Shown here one piece after another: positions 9,458 to 18,671 of a stretch of DNA of 64,000 nt. Under the pieces are notes generated by a model. It saw nothing but the letters and a program-made list of their open reading frames with translations, had not been told where the DNA came from and ran no database searches. The position numbers and the translations under genes were made by a program. The stretch comes from Flavicella sp965243265 (GTDB taxonomy: Bacteria; Bacteroidota; Bacteroidia; Flavobacteriales; Flavobacteriaceae): NCBI GenBank assembly GCA_965243265.1, contig CBDEUL010000006.1, positions 372,001 through 436,000 on the forward strand, given 5' to 3'. The number at the start of each line of letters is the position of its first letter. Position 1 is the stretch's first letter.

Positions 9458-10603
9458 CTATCTTTTCCCTATTAACTCTTCACAAATTGCTAAATGTTTA
9501 TTAATTACTTCTATTTGATCAAATTCATTTTCTGCTTTACTTCTTGAATACCTTCCCATTCTTTCTCTATCCTCGGGAGAATTAATTAATTTCTCTATTG
9601 CTTCTGCTAATAATGCAATGGATTTCATAGGTACTTTATATCCATTTTTCCCCTCTTCTACACATTCCCTACACCCTATAGAAATAGTTGTAATCAAAGG
9701 TCTTCCAATTGCTGATGCTTCTATCAAAACAGTAGGCATTCCTTCTCTATAGGAAGGTAGTACAACAATATCTGACTTCCTATACTCTTCCGCTATATCA
9801 TCTTTATGCCCAAACCACTCTAAATAATTATCTACTTTATTATCTCTTAAATACTGCTCTGGAACAGCTTCTAGATTTCCCTCATCTATTCGCCCACATA
9901 ATTTAAAAAAAACTTTTCCTTGGTAGCTTTCCTTTAATAATTTAGCTGCCTCTATAAATTCTTTTACTCCTTTATCCCACAACATTCTTGTCGCTAACAA
10001 AACAACTATTTTTTCTTTTTTAAAAGCAGGCACATATTTATATATTTTTAAATCTACACCAACACCCTTTACAATCGTTACATTATTTTGATTGGTAACT
10101 ATTTCTAATTCTTTAAGCTCTTTTAAATCATCTTTATTCTCAAAAATTAATGCATTATCCTTTTTTGAAAAACCAAAACGCATCAATCGAATCATTTGTC
10201 TTTGAACAAATCCTTTTCGTTCCCCTGTAAAATTATAACCTAAACCACTAATCGCGTTTACTGTTTTTATTCCTAACAATTTAGAGACCAATGTTCCGTA
10301 AATCACAGGTTTCATAGTCACTTGGTATACTACTGAAGGTTTTAATTTTTTATAAAGGAAAAAGAATTTACACAACAATAAAGCTTCAGTTATTGGATTT
10401 ACTCCTGAGCGACTTATCGGAAGGTTTATAAACTCAATTCCTTCCTTTTTAATTTTATCTGACTCACCTGTATCACTTGCTACTACAACAACTCTAAAAC
10501 CTCTTCTTATAGCTTCTTTAGCAATTGGCAATCTATGTGCTATGAATATCCAATCTACATTGGCTATCATTATTATAACTTTATTCTTAATCTCTTCCAT
10601 CAT
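9458..10603 (-). CDS. GT4 glycosyltransferase, PglA-like
   Basis: Retaining GT-B glycosyltransferase of 381 residues, expected to add an early sugar to the undecaprenyl-linked acceptor on the cytoplasmic face. The N-terminus (DWIFIAHRLPIAKEAIRRGF) has the PglA/galactosyltransferase-like pattern and the nucleotide-sugar site shows EGMPTVLIEA. Neighbours downstream are PglD/E/F-like, so PglA (transfer to a bacillosamine-type lipid) is a reasonable model, but the donor sugar cannot be read from sequence. Two ATGs are adjacent at 10603 and 10600; the gene overlaps the stop of the Wzy-like gene. Confidence 0.82.
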   Translation of the reverse strand: MMEEIKNKVIIMIANVDWIFIAHRLPIAKEAIRRGFRVVVVASDTGESDKIKKEGIEFINLPISRSGVNPITEALLLCKFFFLYKKLKPSVVYQVTMKPVIYGTLVSKLLGIKTVNAISGLGYNFTGERKGFVQRQMIRLMRFGFSKKDNALIFENKDDLKELKELEIVTNQNNVTIVKGVGVDLKIYKYVPAFKKEKIVVLLATRMLWDKGVKEFIEAAKLLKESYQGKVFFKLCGRIDEGNLEAVPEQYLRDNKVDNYLEWFGHKDDIAEEYRKSDIVVLPSYREGMPTVLIEASAIGRPLITTISIGCRECVEEGKNGYKVPMKSIALLAEAIEKLINSPEDRERMGRYSRSKAENEFDQIEVINKHLAICEELIGKR

Positions 10604-11766
10604 AAAACATTAACTCCTGCCTCTTTTTTCTTCGAATAAATTCTTATTAAAAAATAAAATAAATAAGGATAAAACATTATTCTCATTCTATTTCCTTGTC
10701 CTAAATTATATACATAAAAAGCAAACATTACTATCAATAATAGCGAACTAATCAAAACGTATCTCAACTCATTGTCTAAATTTGATATTTTAAATTTATT
10801 TTTAATCAACCTAAATATAGAATAAAAAAGAATTGAAATAACATATATATTCTCCAAAGCAACTAATCCTTGCAAAGGTGTTTTTATTTCATATAAAACA
10901 GGTAATGGCATAAACAACAAATACCCTATTCTAGTAACAATACCAGTATTTCTAATACTAATGGCACTCCCTCCTCCGTTATTCTCTGTGTATTGTAAAA
11001 AATTTTCAAAATGAGTACTCAAATACTCTATATTCAAAGACTCAAAATTCAGAAAAAAAGTAATAAAAAGATACCCCCCTATGCTAAACATCGTAAAACA
11101 AATTCCTAAAAATATTTTTTTTGATTTTAAAGAATACTCTTTATCTAAAAGAATTACTATAAAAATTGAAAAAAGAATTACTATAAAAACATGAGGCCTT
11201 AGTAAAAATATAATTCCTAATAAAAAGAGAAAGAAAACATCGTATTTTTTTTTCTGTATTTTGTTTAAAAGAATTATTAAAAGTAAAAGTAAGATAGATT
11301 CCTTTCCTAAGAAACCTGTCCAAACATGTAATGTCGGTAAAAGGAAATAAATCAACAAAAATTTATTTTTTTTATAAATTTCTTCAATTGAAAATCGATT
11401 GAAAAGAATTATAAATGCTTTATAACTAATTACCGAAAAGAGTAAAAACAAAACTTGAATACTTATTTTTATTTTTACCAAAGGATAAATTAGAAAAGCC
11501 ATAAAATCATGTCCTAATCCAAATACATCCAACCATTTTTTTCCTTCAACAGCCAACTTATAAAAATCTTTAGGGTCATTAATTATTGATAACCTATCTA
11601 AAAAAAAAGCAAAAAGAAAAGATGTTAGAAAATGAAAAAAAGTAAATATTGTAAAAAAAAGCTTCCCTTTAGATATTTCTATTCTAGAGTATCCTTTTAT
11701 ATATATAATTCTTACATAAATTATTAATAATATAACTAAACCTATATTTGATATCAGTTCAATCAT
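10600..11766 (-). CDS. Probable O-unit polymerase (Wzy-like), multi-spanning
   Basis: Integral membrane protein of 388 residues with about ten hydrophobic segments and few charged loops. It has GKE (FLGKESILL, about 154-162) and LLRPH motifs seen in Wzy/EpsG-like polymerases, and a larger periplasmic loop around 225-275. It lies between a flippase (4-nt ATGA overlap) and a glycosyltransferase, the usual place for Wzy. The base composition is extremely AT-rich, as is normal for wzy genes. An in-frame 24-bp duplication occurs at 11147-11189. Polymerases are poorly conserved, so this rests on topology and position. Confidence 0.68.
   Translation of the reverse strand: MIELISNIGLVILLIIYVRIIYIKGYSRIEISKGKLFFTIFTFFHFLTSFLFAFFLDRLSIINDPKDFYKLAVEGKKWLDVFGLGHDFMAFLIYPLVKIKISIQVLFLLFSVISYKAFIILFNRFSIEEIYKKNKFLLIYFLLPTLHVWTGFLGKESILLLLLIILLNKIQKKKYDVFFLFLLGIIFLLRPHVFIVILFSIFIVILLDKEYSLKSKKIFLGICFTMFSIGGYLFITFFLNFESLNIEYLSTHFENFLQYTENNGGGSAISIRNTGIVTRIGYLLFMPLPVLYEIKTPLQGLVALENIYVISILFYSIFRLIKNKFKISNLDNELRYVLISSLLLIVMFAFYVYNLGQGNRMRIMFYPYLFYFLIRIYSKKKEAGVNVL
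11147..11189. repeat. 19-bp direct repeat, period 24, inside the Wzy-like gene
   Basis: Two identical 19-nt copies (11147-11165 and 11171-11189) spaced by exactly eight codons. They encode two successive FIVIL-type hydrophobic segments of one membrane helix, so the reading frame is preserved. This looks like a recent in-frame duplication in an AT-rich gene. Confidence 0.75.
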
Positions 11767-13010
11767 ATTACTCTTTTATTAAACAATTCTATTTTTTTAA
11801 GAAAAACAAACGACAGAATAGCATAGACACTTCTTCCGAGCAGAAACGAAATAGCTCCCCCTAAGATGTAATAATTAGGCACCAAATAGTATGCTGAAAA
11901 AATCATAGATAATGAAGACACAATCGTAATCTTACTAAAAAGACTGTCCTTATAATGACTTAATAATCCATGAACTCCAAAACTAGAAATTATACTCATC
12001 AAAAAAGGCACTGGACTTAAGATTTCGACAATTTTAATGATATTCTCTAACTCTGAGTCAGAGCCAAACTTCAACCAATATCGTACAACAAAGTCCACAG
12101 AAAAGTACATCAATAAACTCAAAAAGAAACCTGTTCCGTTTACTAAATACCTTACAGGAATCATTAACCTTATATCTCTATTTACAACCGGATAAAAAAC
12201 ATCTGTAAGGATTGTATTTATCGTAGAGAATATAGCAACCAACTTGACACCTATTTGAATAAAACTAACCTGTAAAGGAACTCCCAAAACCCCCACTAAA
12301 AAAACAATCATTGTACCATATGTAGACGGAAATAATAAATTAATAAAAGAACTAAAGTTTTTTCTAAGATATATTATAACTTCTCTTATTGATAAAATTT
12401 TTAATCTTATTTCAAACTTTAAAACTACCCATATAAAAGACACTACAGAAACCACTAACATTCCAACAGCTTCTAAAAGTGGAATTATTATAAAATCTGA
12501 CTTATTATTTATATACTGGAAAATTAAAAGGATATATATTATTGTTCCTATTAACTTTATCAAAGCTATATACTTCATTTTCTCTAGTCCGAAAAAAAGC
12601 CACCTTAAAGAAAACAAATCAGAAATAAGTAATAACGAACTATAAAAATAAAGTGTTCGGTACTCTAAAAACTTTGGTATGAAAAAAAGTAAGATGAAAT
12701 AAATAAAATACAGTAAACAACATATAAAAACCTTTACAGATAAAACTTCATTAAAAATCTGATTGATTTTTAATTTATCTTCTTTATTCTTTGCTACTTC
12801 TCTTACTGTACTCAGATTAAATCCATAATTCAATACATTTACAAAAAACAACACTAAAGACATCGCAAAAGCATATACCCCATAATTGCTTAAACCTATC
12901 TTAAAAATCAAATAAGGAATCAACCAAAGAGTTAATCCTAAATCAATAGTTTTTAAAGAAAATAAAGAAATGCTATTTTCAAAAGCTCCACTATACTTTT
13001 TAAAATCCAC
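11763..13010 (-). CDS. Wzx-like oligosaccharide flippase (second of two)
   Basis: MOP-superfamily flippase of 415 residues with about twelve membrane segments, predicted to move undecaprenyl-linked repeat units to the periplasm. The N-terminal pattern (LIPYLIFKIGLSNYGVYAF) fits the polysaccharide-transport branch. The start codon is GTG at 13010, since no other start occurs before residue 49; it overlaps the stop of the WbpL-like gene by 11 nt and ends with an ATGA overlap into the Wzy-like gene. A second, longer flippase lies at 24985-26424. Confidence 0.83.
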   Translation of the reverse strand: MDFKKYSGAFENSISLFSLKTIDLGLTLWLIPYLIFKIGLSNYGVYAFAMSLVLFFVNVLNYGFNLSTVREVAKNKEDKLKINQIFNEVLSVKVFICCLLYFIYFILLFFIPKFLEYRTLYFYSSLLLISDLFSLRWLFFGLEKMKYIALIKLIGTIIYILLIFQYINNKSDFIIIPLLEAVGMLVVSVVSFIWVVLKFEIRLKILSIREVIIYLRKNFSSFINLLFPSTYGTMIVFLVGVLGVPLQVSFIQIGVKLVAIFSTINTILTDVFYPVVNRDIRLMIPVRYLVNGTGFFLSLLMYFSVDFVVRYWLKFGSDSELENIIKIVEILSPVPFLMSIISSFGVHGLLSHYKDSLFSKITIVSSLSMIFSAYYLVPNYYILGGAISFLLGRSVYAILSFVFLKKIELFNKRVI

Positions 13011-13983
13011 TGGCTAAACGTTCTTGTTTCTTCTTTAAACCACCTAATACTCTAAATAGAAATACGTAAAATAATATAAATAAAACAATAACCCCTAATA
13101 GTATTAACAGCTGTTTTTCTATAGCAGCCTCTACATATAGATATACTACAATATTAATTAGTCCTTGTAAAAAGGCATAACTAAGAGCCACATACATATG
13201 AGGCATCTTCTTCACATCTACTAATTTTTGATAAATATGATGCCTATGAGGCTCCATTATTTTTTCTCCTATTATTTTTCTATATAGAATCGTTAAAATA
13301 GCATCTGTTGCATATACAATAATCAATAATAATATAATTGGTGCTTGTAGCTTATAAACAAACACAGCTCCCATATAAAACAGTACAACAGCAATGGAAA
13401 TACTTCCAATATCTCCTGCAAAAAAACGTGCTTTTTTTCTAAAATTGTAATATCCAAAAACAACTAAAGAAATCGCCACATATAACAATAAATCAGAATG
13501 AATTAGATGGACTTTTTCATTTATCAAATACATCCCTAATAAAACAGACAAACTATAAGCACCTGTAATACCATTGATTCCATCCATAAAATTATAAAAA
13601 TTGATAAAACCTACCCCTATTATAGTTATAAGAATTATTCCCCACCATGGAAGAACTAGCAATTGTATCTCTTGCATAGCAAGTAAAACAGCAATAAATT
13701 GAAATGGCAACCTAACTTTAGAACTCAAGGTTTTTAAATCATCTATAAAGCTAACTATCGATATTAAAGTAATACCACATACTAGATAAGGGTATTGGTA
13801 TGAACTTTGAATAAAAAAAATCCAAACCGCCATTAAAAAAAGAACCCCACCTCCCCTAATTGTAGGCACAGTGTGTGAACTCCTATTATTAGGCTTATCT
13901 ATTATATTAAAATAATCTGCTATTTTTAAATAAATAACTGACAATACAACTAAAACTATTGATACTATTAAATACTTTTCCAT
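13000..13983 (-). CDS. Undecaprenyl-phosphate sugar-1-phosphate transferase, WbpL/WecA family
   Basis: Initiating enzyme: transfers a HexNAc-1-phosphate (QuiNAc, FucNAc or GlcNAc) to undecaprenyl phosphate. It has 327 residues and about ten membrane helices. MraY/WecA-family motifs are visible: SFIDDLKTLSSKVRLPFQF near 80-98, NFYNFMDGINGITG near 128-141, FFAGDIGS near 188-195 and the cytosolic EPHRHHIYQKL near 244-254. It is the only initiating transferase in the window; no PglC/WbaP-type enzyme is present. The WbpV-like reductase gene lies just upstream (5 nt), as in Pseudomonas O-antigen loci. Confidence 0.9.
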   Translation of the reverse strand: MEKYLIVSIVLVVLSVIYLKIADYFNIIDKPNNRSSHTVPTIRGGGVLFLMAVWIFFIQSSYQYPYLVCGITLISIVSFIDDLKTLSSKVRLPFQFIAVLLAMQEIQLLVLPWWGIILITIIGVGFINFYNFMDGINGITGAYSLSVLLGMYLINEKVHLIHSDLLLYVAISLVVFGYYNFRKKARFFAGDIGSISIAVVLFYMGAVFVYKLQAPIILLLIIVYATDAILTILYRKIIGEKIMEPHRHHIYQKLVDVKKMPHMYVALSYAFLQGLINIVVYLYVEAAIEKQLLILLGVIVLFILFYVFLFRVLGGLKKKQERLASGF

Positions 13984-13988
13984 TCTTA

Positions 13989-14909
13989 TTAAAATGAAGA
14001 GATTGTTTTTTTAAGACCTTCTATTGCAGACAAAGGTAACTCTTTTCCTATAGCTTTTTTTATCTTAGCATTTGAAACTCGATAATTCTCTGTTAGCTTC
14101 TGAACCCTCTCTGTATTTATTGGCAACCAAAATATATCTCCCAATTTAGCCAATACTAAAATTACTTTTTTAGGTATCTTTAAAACCTTTACAGGAACTC
14201 TTTTAACCTCCCCAATTACTTTCACTAATTTGTTTGTTGACAACATATCATCATCGGCTATGTTATAAATACCTGATTCTATATTTTTATTTTGAATCAA
14301 TTCCTTAATGATAAAAGATAGATTATCTATAGAAACATAAGAACGTTCATTTTGATATTTCCCAAAAGGATAAGGCACCCCTTTCGAAATAAATTTATAC
14401 AACAAATTTAAATTACCCTTATTATTCGGTCCATGAATCATACAAGGTCTTAATATATAGACTCTCTTGTTCTGGAGATTTTTCTTCCTTAAGATGTATC
14501 TTTCTGCTTCCAGCTTAGATTTACCATAAGCTGTAATAGGACTAGGAATAGTATCCTCGTCTAGAACATCTAACACCTCATCAGCAACAGCTTTTACGGA
14601 GCTCATATAAATAAACACTTTACAATCACTGCTTAAAAAGTGATCAAACATTCTCTTCGTCAGTTCTGTATTAACTGCAAAATACTCTTCATCCTTTAAC
14701 TTTCTGTGAATATGATGGTTATTTCCCGCCAAATGTATTAACACATCTGAATTTCCTAAGCCCTCTTGCTCTAATTCATCATAAGTAATTCCTTTTTGAG
14801 AATTTGAACTTCTAAAAATCCCTTCTATTTCATATTCTTCTTTTAAAAAGGCAGATACATTACTTCCTACAAACCCTGAGATTCCAGTAAAAAATATTTT
14901 TTTTTTCAT
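13989..14909 (-). CDS. UDP-4-keto-6-deoxy-HexNAc 4-reductase, WbpV-like
   Basis: Extended SDR of 306 residues that should reduce the 4-keto sugar made by the PglF/WbpM-like dehydratase to UDP-QuiNAc or UDP-FucNAc. The NAD(P) site is FFTGISGFVGSN (6-17), the catalytic pair is in TAYGKSKLEAE (YxxxK), and SSVKAVAD plus RPCMIHGPNNKGN are typical of WbpV/FnlB-like reductases. It directly precedes the initiating transferase by 5 nt, which suggests that the reduced sugar is the first sugar placed on the lipid carrier. Whether the product has gluco or galacto configuration cannot be told. Confidence 0.84.
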   Translation of the reverse strand: MKKKIFFTGISGFVGSNVSAFLKEEYEIEGIFRSSNSQKGITYDELEQEGLGNSDVLIHLAGNNHHIHRKLKDEEYFAVNTELTKRMFDHFLSSDCKVFIYMSSVKAVADEVLDVLDEDTIPSPITAYGKSKLEAERYILRKKNLQNKRVYILRPCMIHGPNNKGNLNLLYKFISKGVPYPFGKYQNERSYVSIDNLSFIIKELIQNKNIESGIYNIADDDMLSTNKLVKVIGEVKRVPVKVLKIPKKVILVLAKLGDIFWLPINTERVQKLTENYRVSNAKIKKAIGKELPLSAIEGLKKTISSF

Positions 14910-14935
14910 AATTTAAATCAATATAACTTCTTAAT

Positions 14936-15790
14936 TTATTGATTTAAGCTAGAAATTCTTTGATATAGTTTTTTATTCATAAGTGTTCTTTCCTTATCAA
15001 AAAACCATCCATATTTGGTAAAATATTTAAATGCTGAAATAATTAAAGCTTTCAATAACTTCTTATTTACTCTAGACTCACTTCTAAACCCATGAGTTAC
15101 ATCTACACTTGGAAAAAAAATAGTTTCATAATGACGATGGAATGACCTGGTTAAATCTAAGTCTTCCATATACATAAAATATCTGTCATCAAAAAAGCCT
15201 GCTTTATCGAATCCAGATAACCTACAAAACATAAAACACCCTGATAAATAAGGAACATTTAAAATAGAGTTATAATCAAATTCATGTAATTCTAACTTCT
15301 TATTTAATTTTTCTTGTAATGATTTAAAAGGCAACCTTTTCCCAAACAATTCAAATGGTGAAGGTAACTTTTTACATAAATATTGTAAATCTCCATTTTT
15401 ATAAAATATTTTAGGAGAAACCATTCCACAATTTTCATTACCCTCCATAAAAGAATATAACCTCTCTAAAACATTATCTTTAAACTCTATGTCTGGATTT
15501 AATATCAAGTGATATTTAAATTTATTCTTTTGAGCGATTTTAATAGCAATATTATGAGCTCTTCCAAAACCTAAATTAGCATTTTGAAACAAGTACTCTA
15601 CTCTATTTTTATCTATATTTTTTAGAATCTTTAACTCATCTGTTGGAGAATTATCTACTAAATATATTTTTCCAACTAAAAAAGATTGTAAAGCACTATT
15701 AATTGCTATCGTTAACTCCTCTATATCATTACGATACATCACTAATGATACCGAAAGAGTTCCTTCTTTCCCAACTATATCTTCTCCCAT
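14936..15790 (-). CDS. GT2 glycosyltransferase, rhamnosyltransferase-like
   Basis: Inverting GT-A enzyme of 284 residues. The acceptor and donor motifs are visible: VDNSPTDEL near 45-53, the metal-binding region LILNPDIEF near 93-101, and the FFDDRYFMYMEDLDLTRSF segment near 199-217 that is shared with WbbL-type rhamnosyltransferases. With a complete dTDP-rhamnose pathway in the operon, rhamnose is the likely donor, but this is inference. Its ATG at 15790 overlaps the end of the acyltransferase gene by 16 nt. There is no membrane segment. Confidence 0.83.
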   Translation of the reverse strand: MGEDIVGKEGTLSVSLVMYRNDIEELTIAINSALQSFLVGKIYLVDNSPTDELKILKNIDKNRVEYLFQNANLGFGRAHNIAIKIAQKNKFKYHLILNPDIEFKDNVLERLYSFMEGNENCGMVSPKIFYKNGDLQYLCKKLPSPFELFGKRLPFKSLQEKLNKKLELHEFDYNSILNVPYLSGCFMFCRLSGFDKAGFFDDRYFMYMEDLDLTRSFHRHYETIFFPSVDVTHGFRSESRVNKKLLKALIISAFKYFTKYGWFFDKERTLMNKKLYQRISSLNQ

Positions 15791-16380
15791 TTTTCTGTGT
15801 CTTGGTTAAACTTTTTAATAACCTTAGCCGGTGAACCAATTGCTATTGAAAAAGGAGGAATATCTTTAGTAACTACAGACATCGTTCCTATAATACTTCC
15901 TTCTCCAATTGTTACTCCTGGTAAAACAGATACATATTCACCCAACCAAACATTTTTCTCTATTACTACTTTTTTTGATATTATCGGTCTGTCTTGAGGT
16001 GGACTTAAAGGTGAATCTTGATTATCACCTTTATAATTACCATGATTATGGTCCGTTATAAAAACCTTACTTGCTATTAATGTATTTTCTCCTATTTCTA
16101 CTTTATTTACTGCCCCTATATGTACGTAATCGTTGATTTGAACATTTTCTCCTATCTCAATTACCGTTTTTCCTTTTTCTTCTGAATAAGCATCTATTCT
16201 ACAATTAAACCCTGTTGTAAAACCTTTCCCTATTTTAATAAAACTTCTCCCTCTCACTCTGATAGGGAAACGAATAATTCGTGCGTTTGAAAACAAAAAT
16301 TTAGTGCGAATTTTAAACACCATTAATTGTAAAACGCCTAAAAACCCATAAGTTTTAAATAATCCTGCATTATTTTTCAT
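15775..16380 (-). CDS. Left-handed beta-helix acyltransferase
   Basis: Hexapeptide-repeat O-acetyltransferase of 201 residues, similar to WcaF/maltose-type sugar acetyltransferases. Repeats run from about 60 to 185 and the catalytic histidine is in VFITDHNHGNYKG (near 108-120). It probably decorates a sugar residue or the growing repeat unit with acetyl groups; the acceptor is unknown. Overlaps with both neighbours (11 nt with the upstream GT4 gene and 16 nt with the downstream GT2 gene) place it firmly in the operon. Confidence 0.85.
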   Translation of the reverse strand: MKNNAGLFKTYGFLGVLQLMVFKIRTKFLFSNARIIRFPIRVRGRSFIKIGKGFTTGFNCRIDAYSEEKGKTVIEIGENVQINDYVHIGAVNKVEIGENTLIASKVFITDHNHGNYKGDNQDSPLSPPQDRPIISKKVVIEKNVWLGEYVSVLPGVTIGEGSIIGTMSVVTKDIPPFSIAIGSPAKVIKKFNQDTEKWEKI

Positions 16381-17470
16381 TCATTATTTTTTTACAAATT
16401 CCTATATACTTCAATGCTTGTCCCCTAGAGTCATCAAAAAACTTCAATCTCTTTTCTCCTTTATCAACCATAGCATCATATAAACCTTGAGTATGAAATA
16501 GTTCTTTTATTTTATTTGCAATTTCCTTTGGGTCCTGATTATCAAAATAAAGAGCGGCATCATCACAAACTGTTGTGGCAAAAGATAAATTCGAAGTCAA
16601 TATTGGTCTTCTCATCTTCATTGCTTCAGGGTAAGAAGCTGAAAAGCACTCTAAATGAGTTGGTAAAAACATAGCATCAGCCTCATTATATAATGGGGGA
16701 CAATCTTTAGCAAACACATGTCCATGATTCTTTACCCATTGTTCCATACCTTTAAACGATTTCTGATAATCTTCATCCTTTATTGTTATATGGAATTCGT
16801 AATCAAATATATCTTCTTTTAAATACGGAATTACATCATTTATAATTTCAAAATTCTTACTAGGTCTATAAGTGCTTATCATCAAAAGTTTTTTAACTTT
16901 TCCACTTTCTCTAGTAACTGGCTCAACTCCTAAATATTGCTTACCAATTCCATTTGAAACCAAATATATTTTTGATTTAGGTACATCAATACGTTCTGCC
17001 AACCGTTCTCCAACGTCCTCTGTTTGAACCACATAATAATCGGCCTCTTTCTTTGTCCAAAACTTCTTATAAATCATTTCTAGCTTAACTTTCCATGAAT
17101 ATTTTTTAACATATTCATAATCGTCATAAACTATATGAGGAATTCCATATCCTACTAAATGGGGACTTTTAGGTCTCCAATAACACGGTCCTACAAATGA
17201 AAAAACAACATCTGGATTTATTTTTTTTTCTAATCGATTAAACTCTTTTACTATCTTAGTTCTATATTTTAAAGATGCTGGTGAATGTTCGAACTTATAA
17301 AAATTAAAATTATTAGGATAACTAAGTACATCAATCTGCTTGCCTATATCTTTATTATAAAAAATATGATACTCATCTTTCCCTATTTCTTTTAACTCTT
17401 TCAAAAAAGAAATAGAACGCTGAAACGCTCCTCCTATTTTAAGATTGACTGTATTTATAATCAAGATCAT
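16370..17470 (-). CDS. GT4 glycosyltransferase
   Basis: GT-B fold enzyme of 366 residues. The C-terminal half carries the family-4 EX7E-type region ECFSASYPEAMKM (near 279-291) and an SxYRPSKNFEI segment (near 203-213) that contacts the nucleotide sugar. The N-terminus has the GGAFQRSISFL loop. Donor and acceptor are not predictable. The gap before it (17471-17513) is 43 nt, the longest within this part of the operon, and contains no promoter that I recognise. Confidence 0.83.
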   Translation of the reverse strand: MILIINTVNLKIGGAFQRSISFLKELKEIGKDEYHIFYNKDIGKQIDVLSYPNNFNFYKFEHSPASLKYRTKIVKEFNRLEKKINPDVVFSFVGPCYWRPKSPHLVGYGIPHIVYDDYEYVKKYSWKVKLEMIYKKFWTKKEADYYVVQTEDVGERLAERIDVPKSKIYLVSNGIGKQYLGVEPVTRESGKVKKLLMISTYRPSKNFEIINDVIPYLKEDIFDYEFHITIKDEDYQKSFKGMEQWVKNHGHVFAKDCPPLYNEADAMFLPTHLECFSASYPEAMKMRRPILTSNLSFATTVCDDAALYFDNQDPKEIANKIKELFHTQGLYDAMVDKGEKRLKFFDDSRGQALKYIGICKKIMNEK

Positions 17471-17513
17471 AATGCTAATTTATATCTGTAAAAATTGATT
17501 TATTATAATTATT

Positions 17514-18650
17514 CTATTGAAAAACTTCTTGATATTTTTTTAAGATTTTTTCATCCTGAAACCTTTCTGCTCCTAATAAAGATTTCTCTTTATATAGTTC
17601 CAAAGTCTTTTTATTGTTAATTATTTTTTCTATTCCATTAGCCATTTCCAACACATCATTTTCTACCATAAAACCAAAATCTCCATAACCTAAAACTTCT
17701 CTACATCCCGGTACATTTGTTCCTAAAACAGGTTTCCCTAAAATTTGGGCTTCACATAAAGCTGTAGGCAGGCCTTCTGCAAAAGATGGCATTACAAATA
17801 AATCACACTTTTTAATATAAGGATACGGGTTCTCTACAAAACCATGTAACCTAACATGACTTTGTAAATTATTATTTATAATATATTCTTGATGAATTTC
17901 TTTTAGCCTCCCCTCGCCAAGTATATGCAACAAAAAAGATGTTCCCCTCTCTTTCAACAACTTACAAGATTCTAATAAAGTCATGTAATTTTTAACCTCT
18001 ATATGAGAACCTACTGCTAAAATATTAAACTCTCCAGGATTAAACCCTAGCAAATCTTTCTTATTAGCTAAAGTATTAATTCTATTGGTATTTATAGAGT
18101 TATAAATAACTCTTGTATCTTTAAATTTACCATACACTTGTGTAAATTCATTCAATGAATCATTAGAAACAGCTACTATATTATCTAATGAATTATATAG
18201 TTTTAGTTTTAGCTTAAATGCCTCTGATTTGTATTTTTTAAATGAATAAGAATATGTCTTATAACTACTATGAATAAAAACAACTTTCTTTCTTAATTTT
18301 CCCTTAGTACCTTCTAAAAAATAAGAGTAATGAGAATCTAAAAAACAAGTACCTACATCATAATTAGACCTAATCTTATTTCCAAAAAGTTTATACCATA
18401 TTTTTAAATTAAAATATCGCAAGGTTACAGATGCCAACATTTCAAATACTCTATGGGGGAAAAGGTAAAATACATTCACATAAGCAGGTATTTGACTTTC
18501 CAATCTTCCTCCTTTGAGTCCTAAAAACAAATCAACACTATATTTTTCTTCTGGCAGTTTTTCTAATAAGTTAATTAAAACTCTTTCTGCTCCTCCTCCT
18601 ACCAGCTTAGGCATGATAAATAATATTTTTTTCTTATGCTTCATATACAT
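17514..18650 (-). CDS. GT4 glycosyltransferase
   Basis: Retaining GT-B enzyme of 378 residues. The N-terminus has the typical PKLVGGGAERVLINLLEKL acceptor-side loop (near 14-32), and the C-terminal donor site shows EGLPTALCEAQ (near 293-303). A KNYMTLL segment near 222-228 follows the family pattern. It is the best-conserved of the GT4 enzymes in the locus. ATGs at 18650 and 18644 are both possible. The sugar it transfers is unknown. Confidence 0.86.
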   Translation of the reverse strand: MYMKHKKKILFIMPKLVGGGAERVLINLLEKLPEEKYSVDLFLGLKGGRLESQIPAYVNVFYLFPHRVFEMLASVTLRYFNLKIWYKLFGNKIRSNYDVGTCFLDSHYSYFLEGTKGKLRKKVVFIHSSYKTYSYSFKKYKSEAFKLKLKLYNSLDNIVAVSNDSLNEFTQVYGKFKDTRVIYNSINTNRINTLANKKDLLGFNPGEFNILAVGSHIEVKNYMTLLESCKLLKERGTSFLLHILGEGRLKEIHQEYIINNNLQSHVRLHGFVENPYPYIKKCDLFVMPSFAEGLPTALCEAQILGKPVLGTNVPGCREVLGYGDFGFMVENDVLEMANGIEKIINNKKTLELYKEKSLLGAERFQDEKILKKYQEVFQ

Positions 18651-18671
18651 ACATTTACATTTGACTTATAA

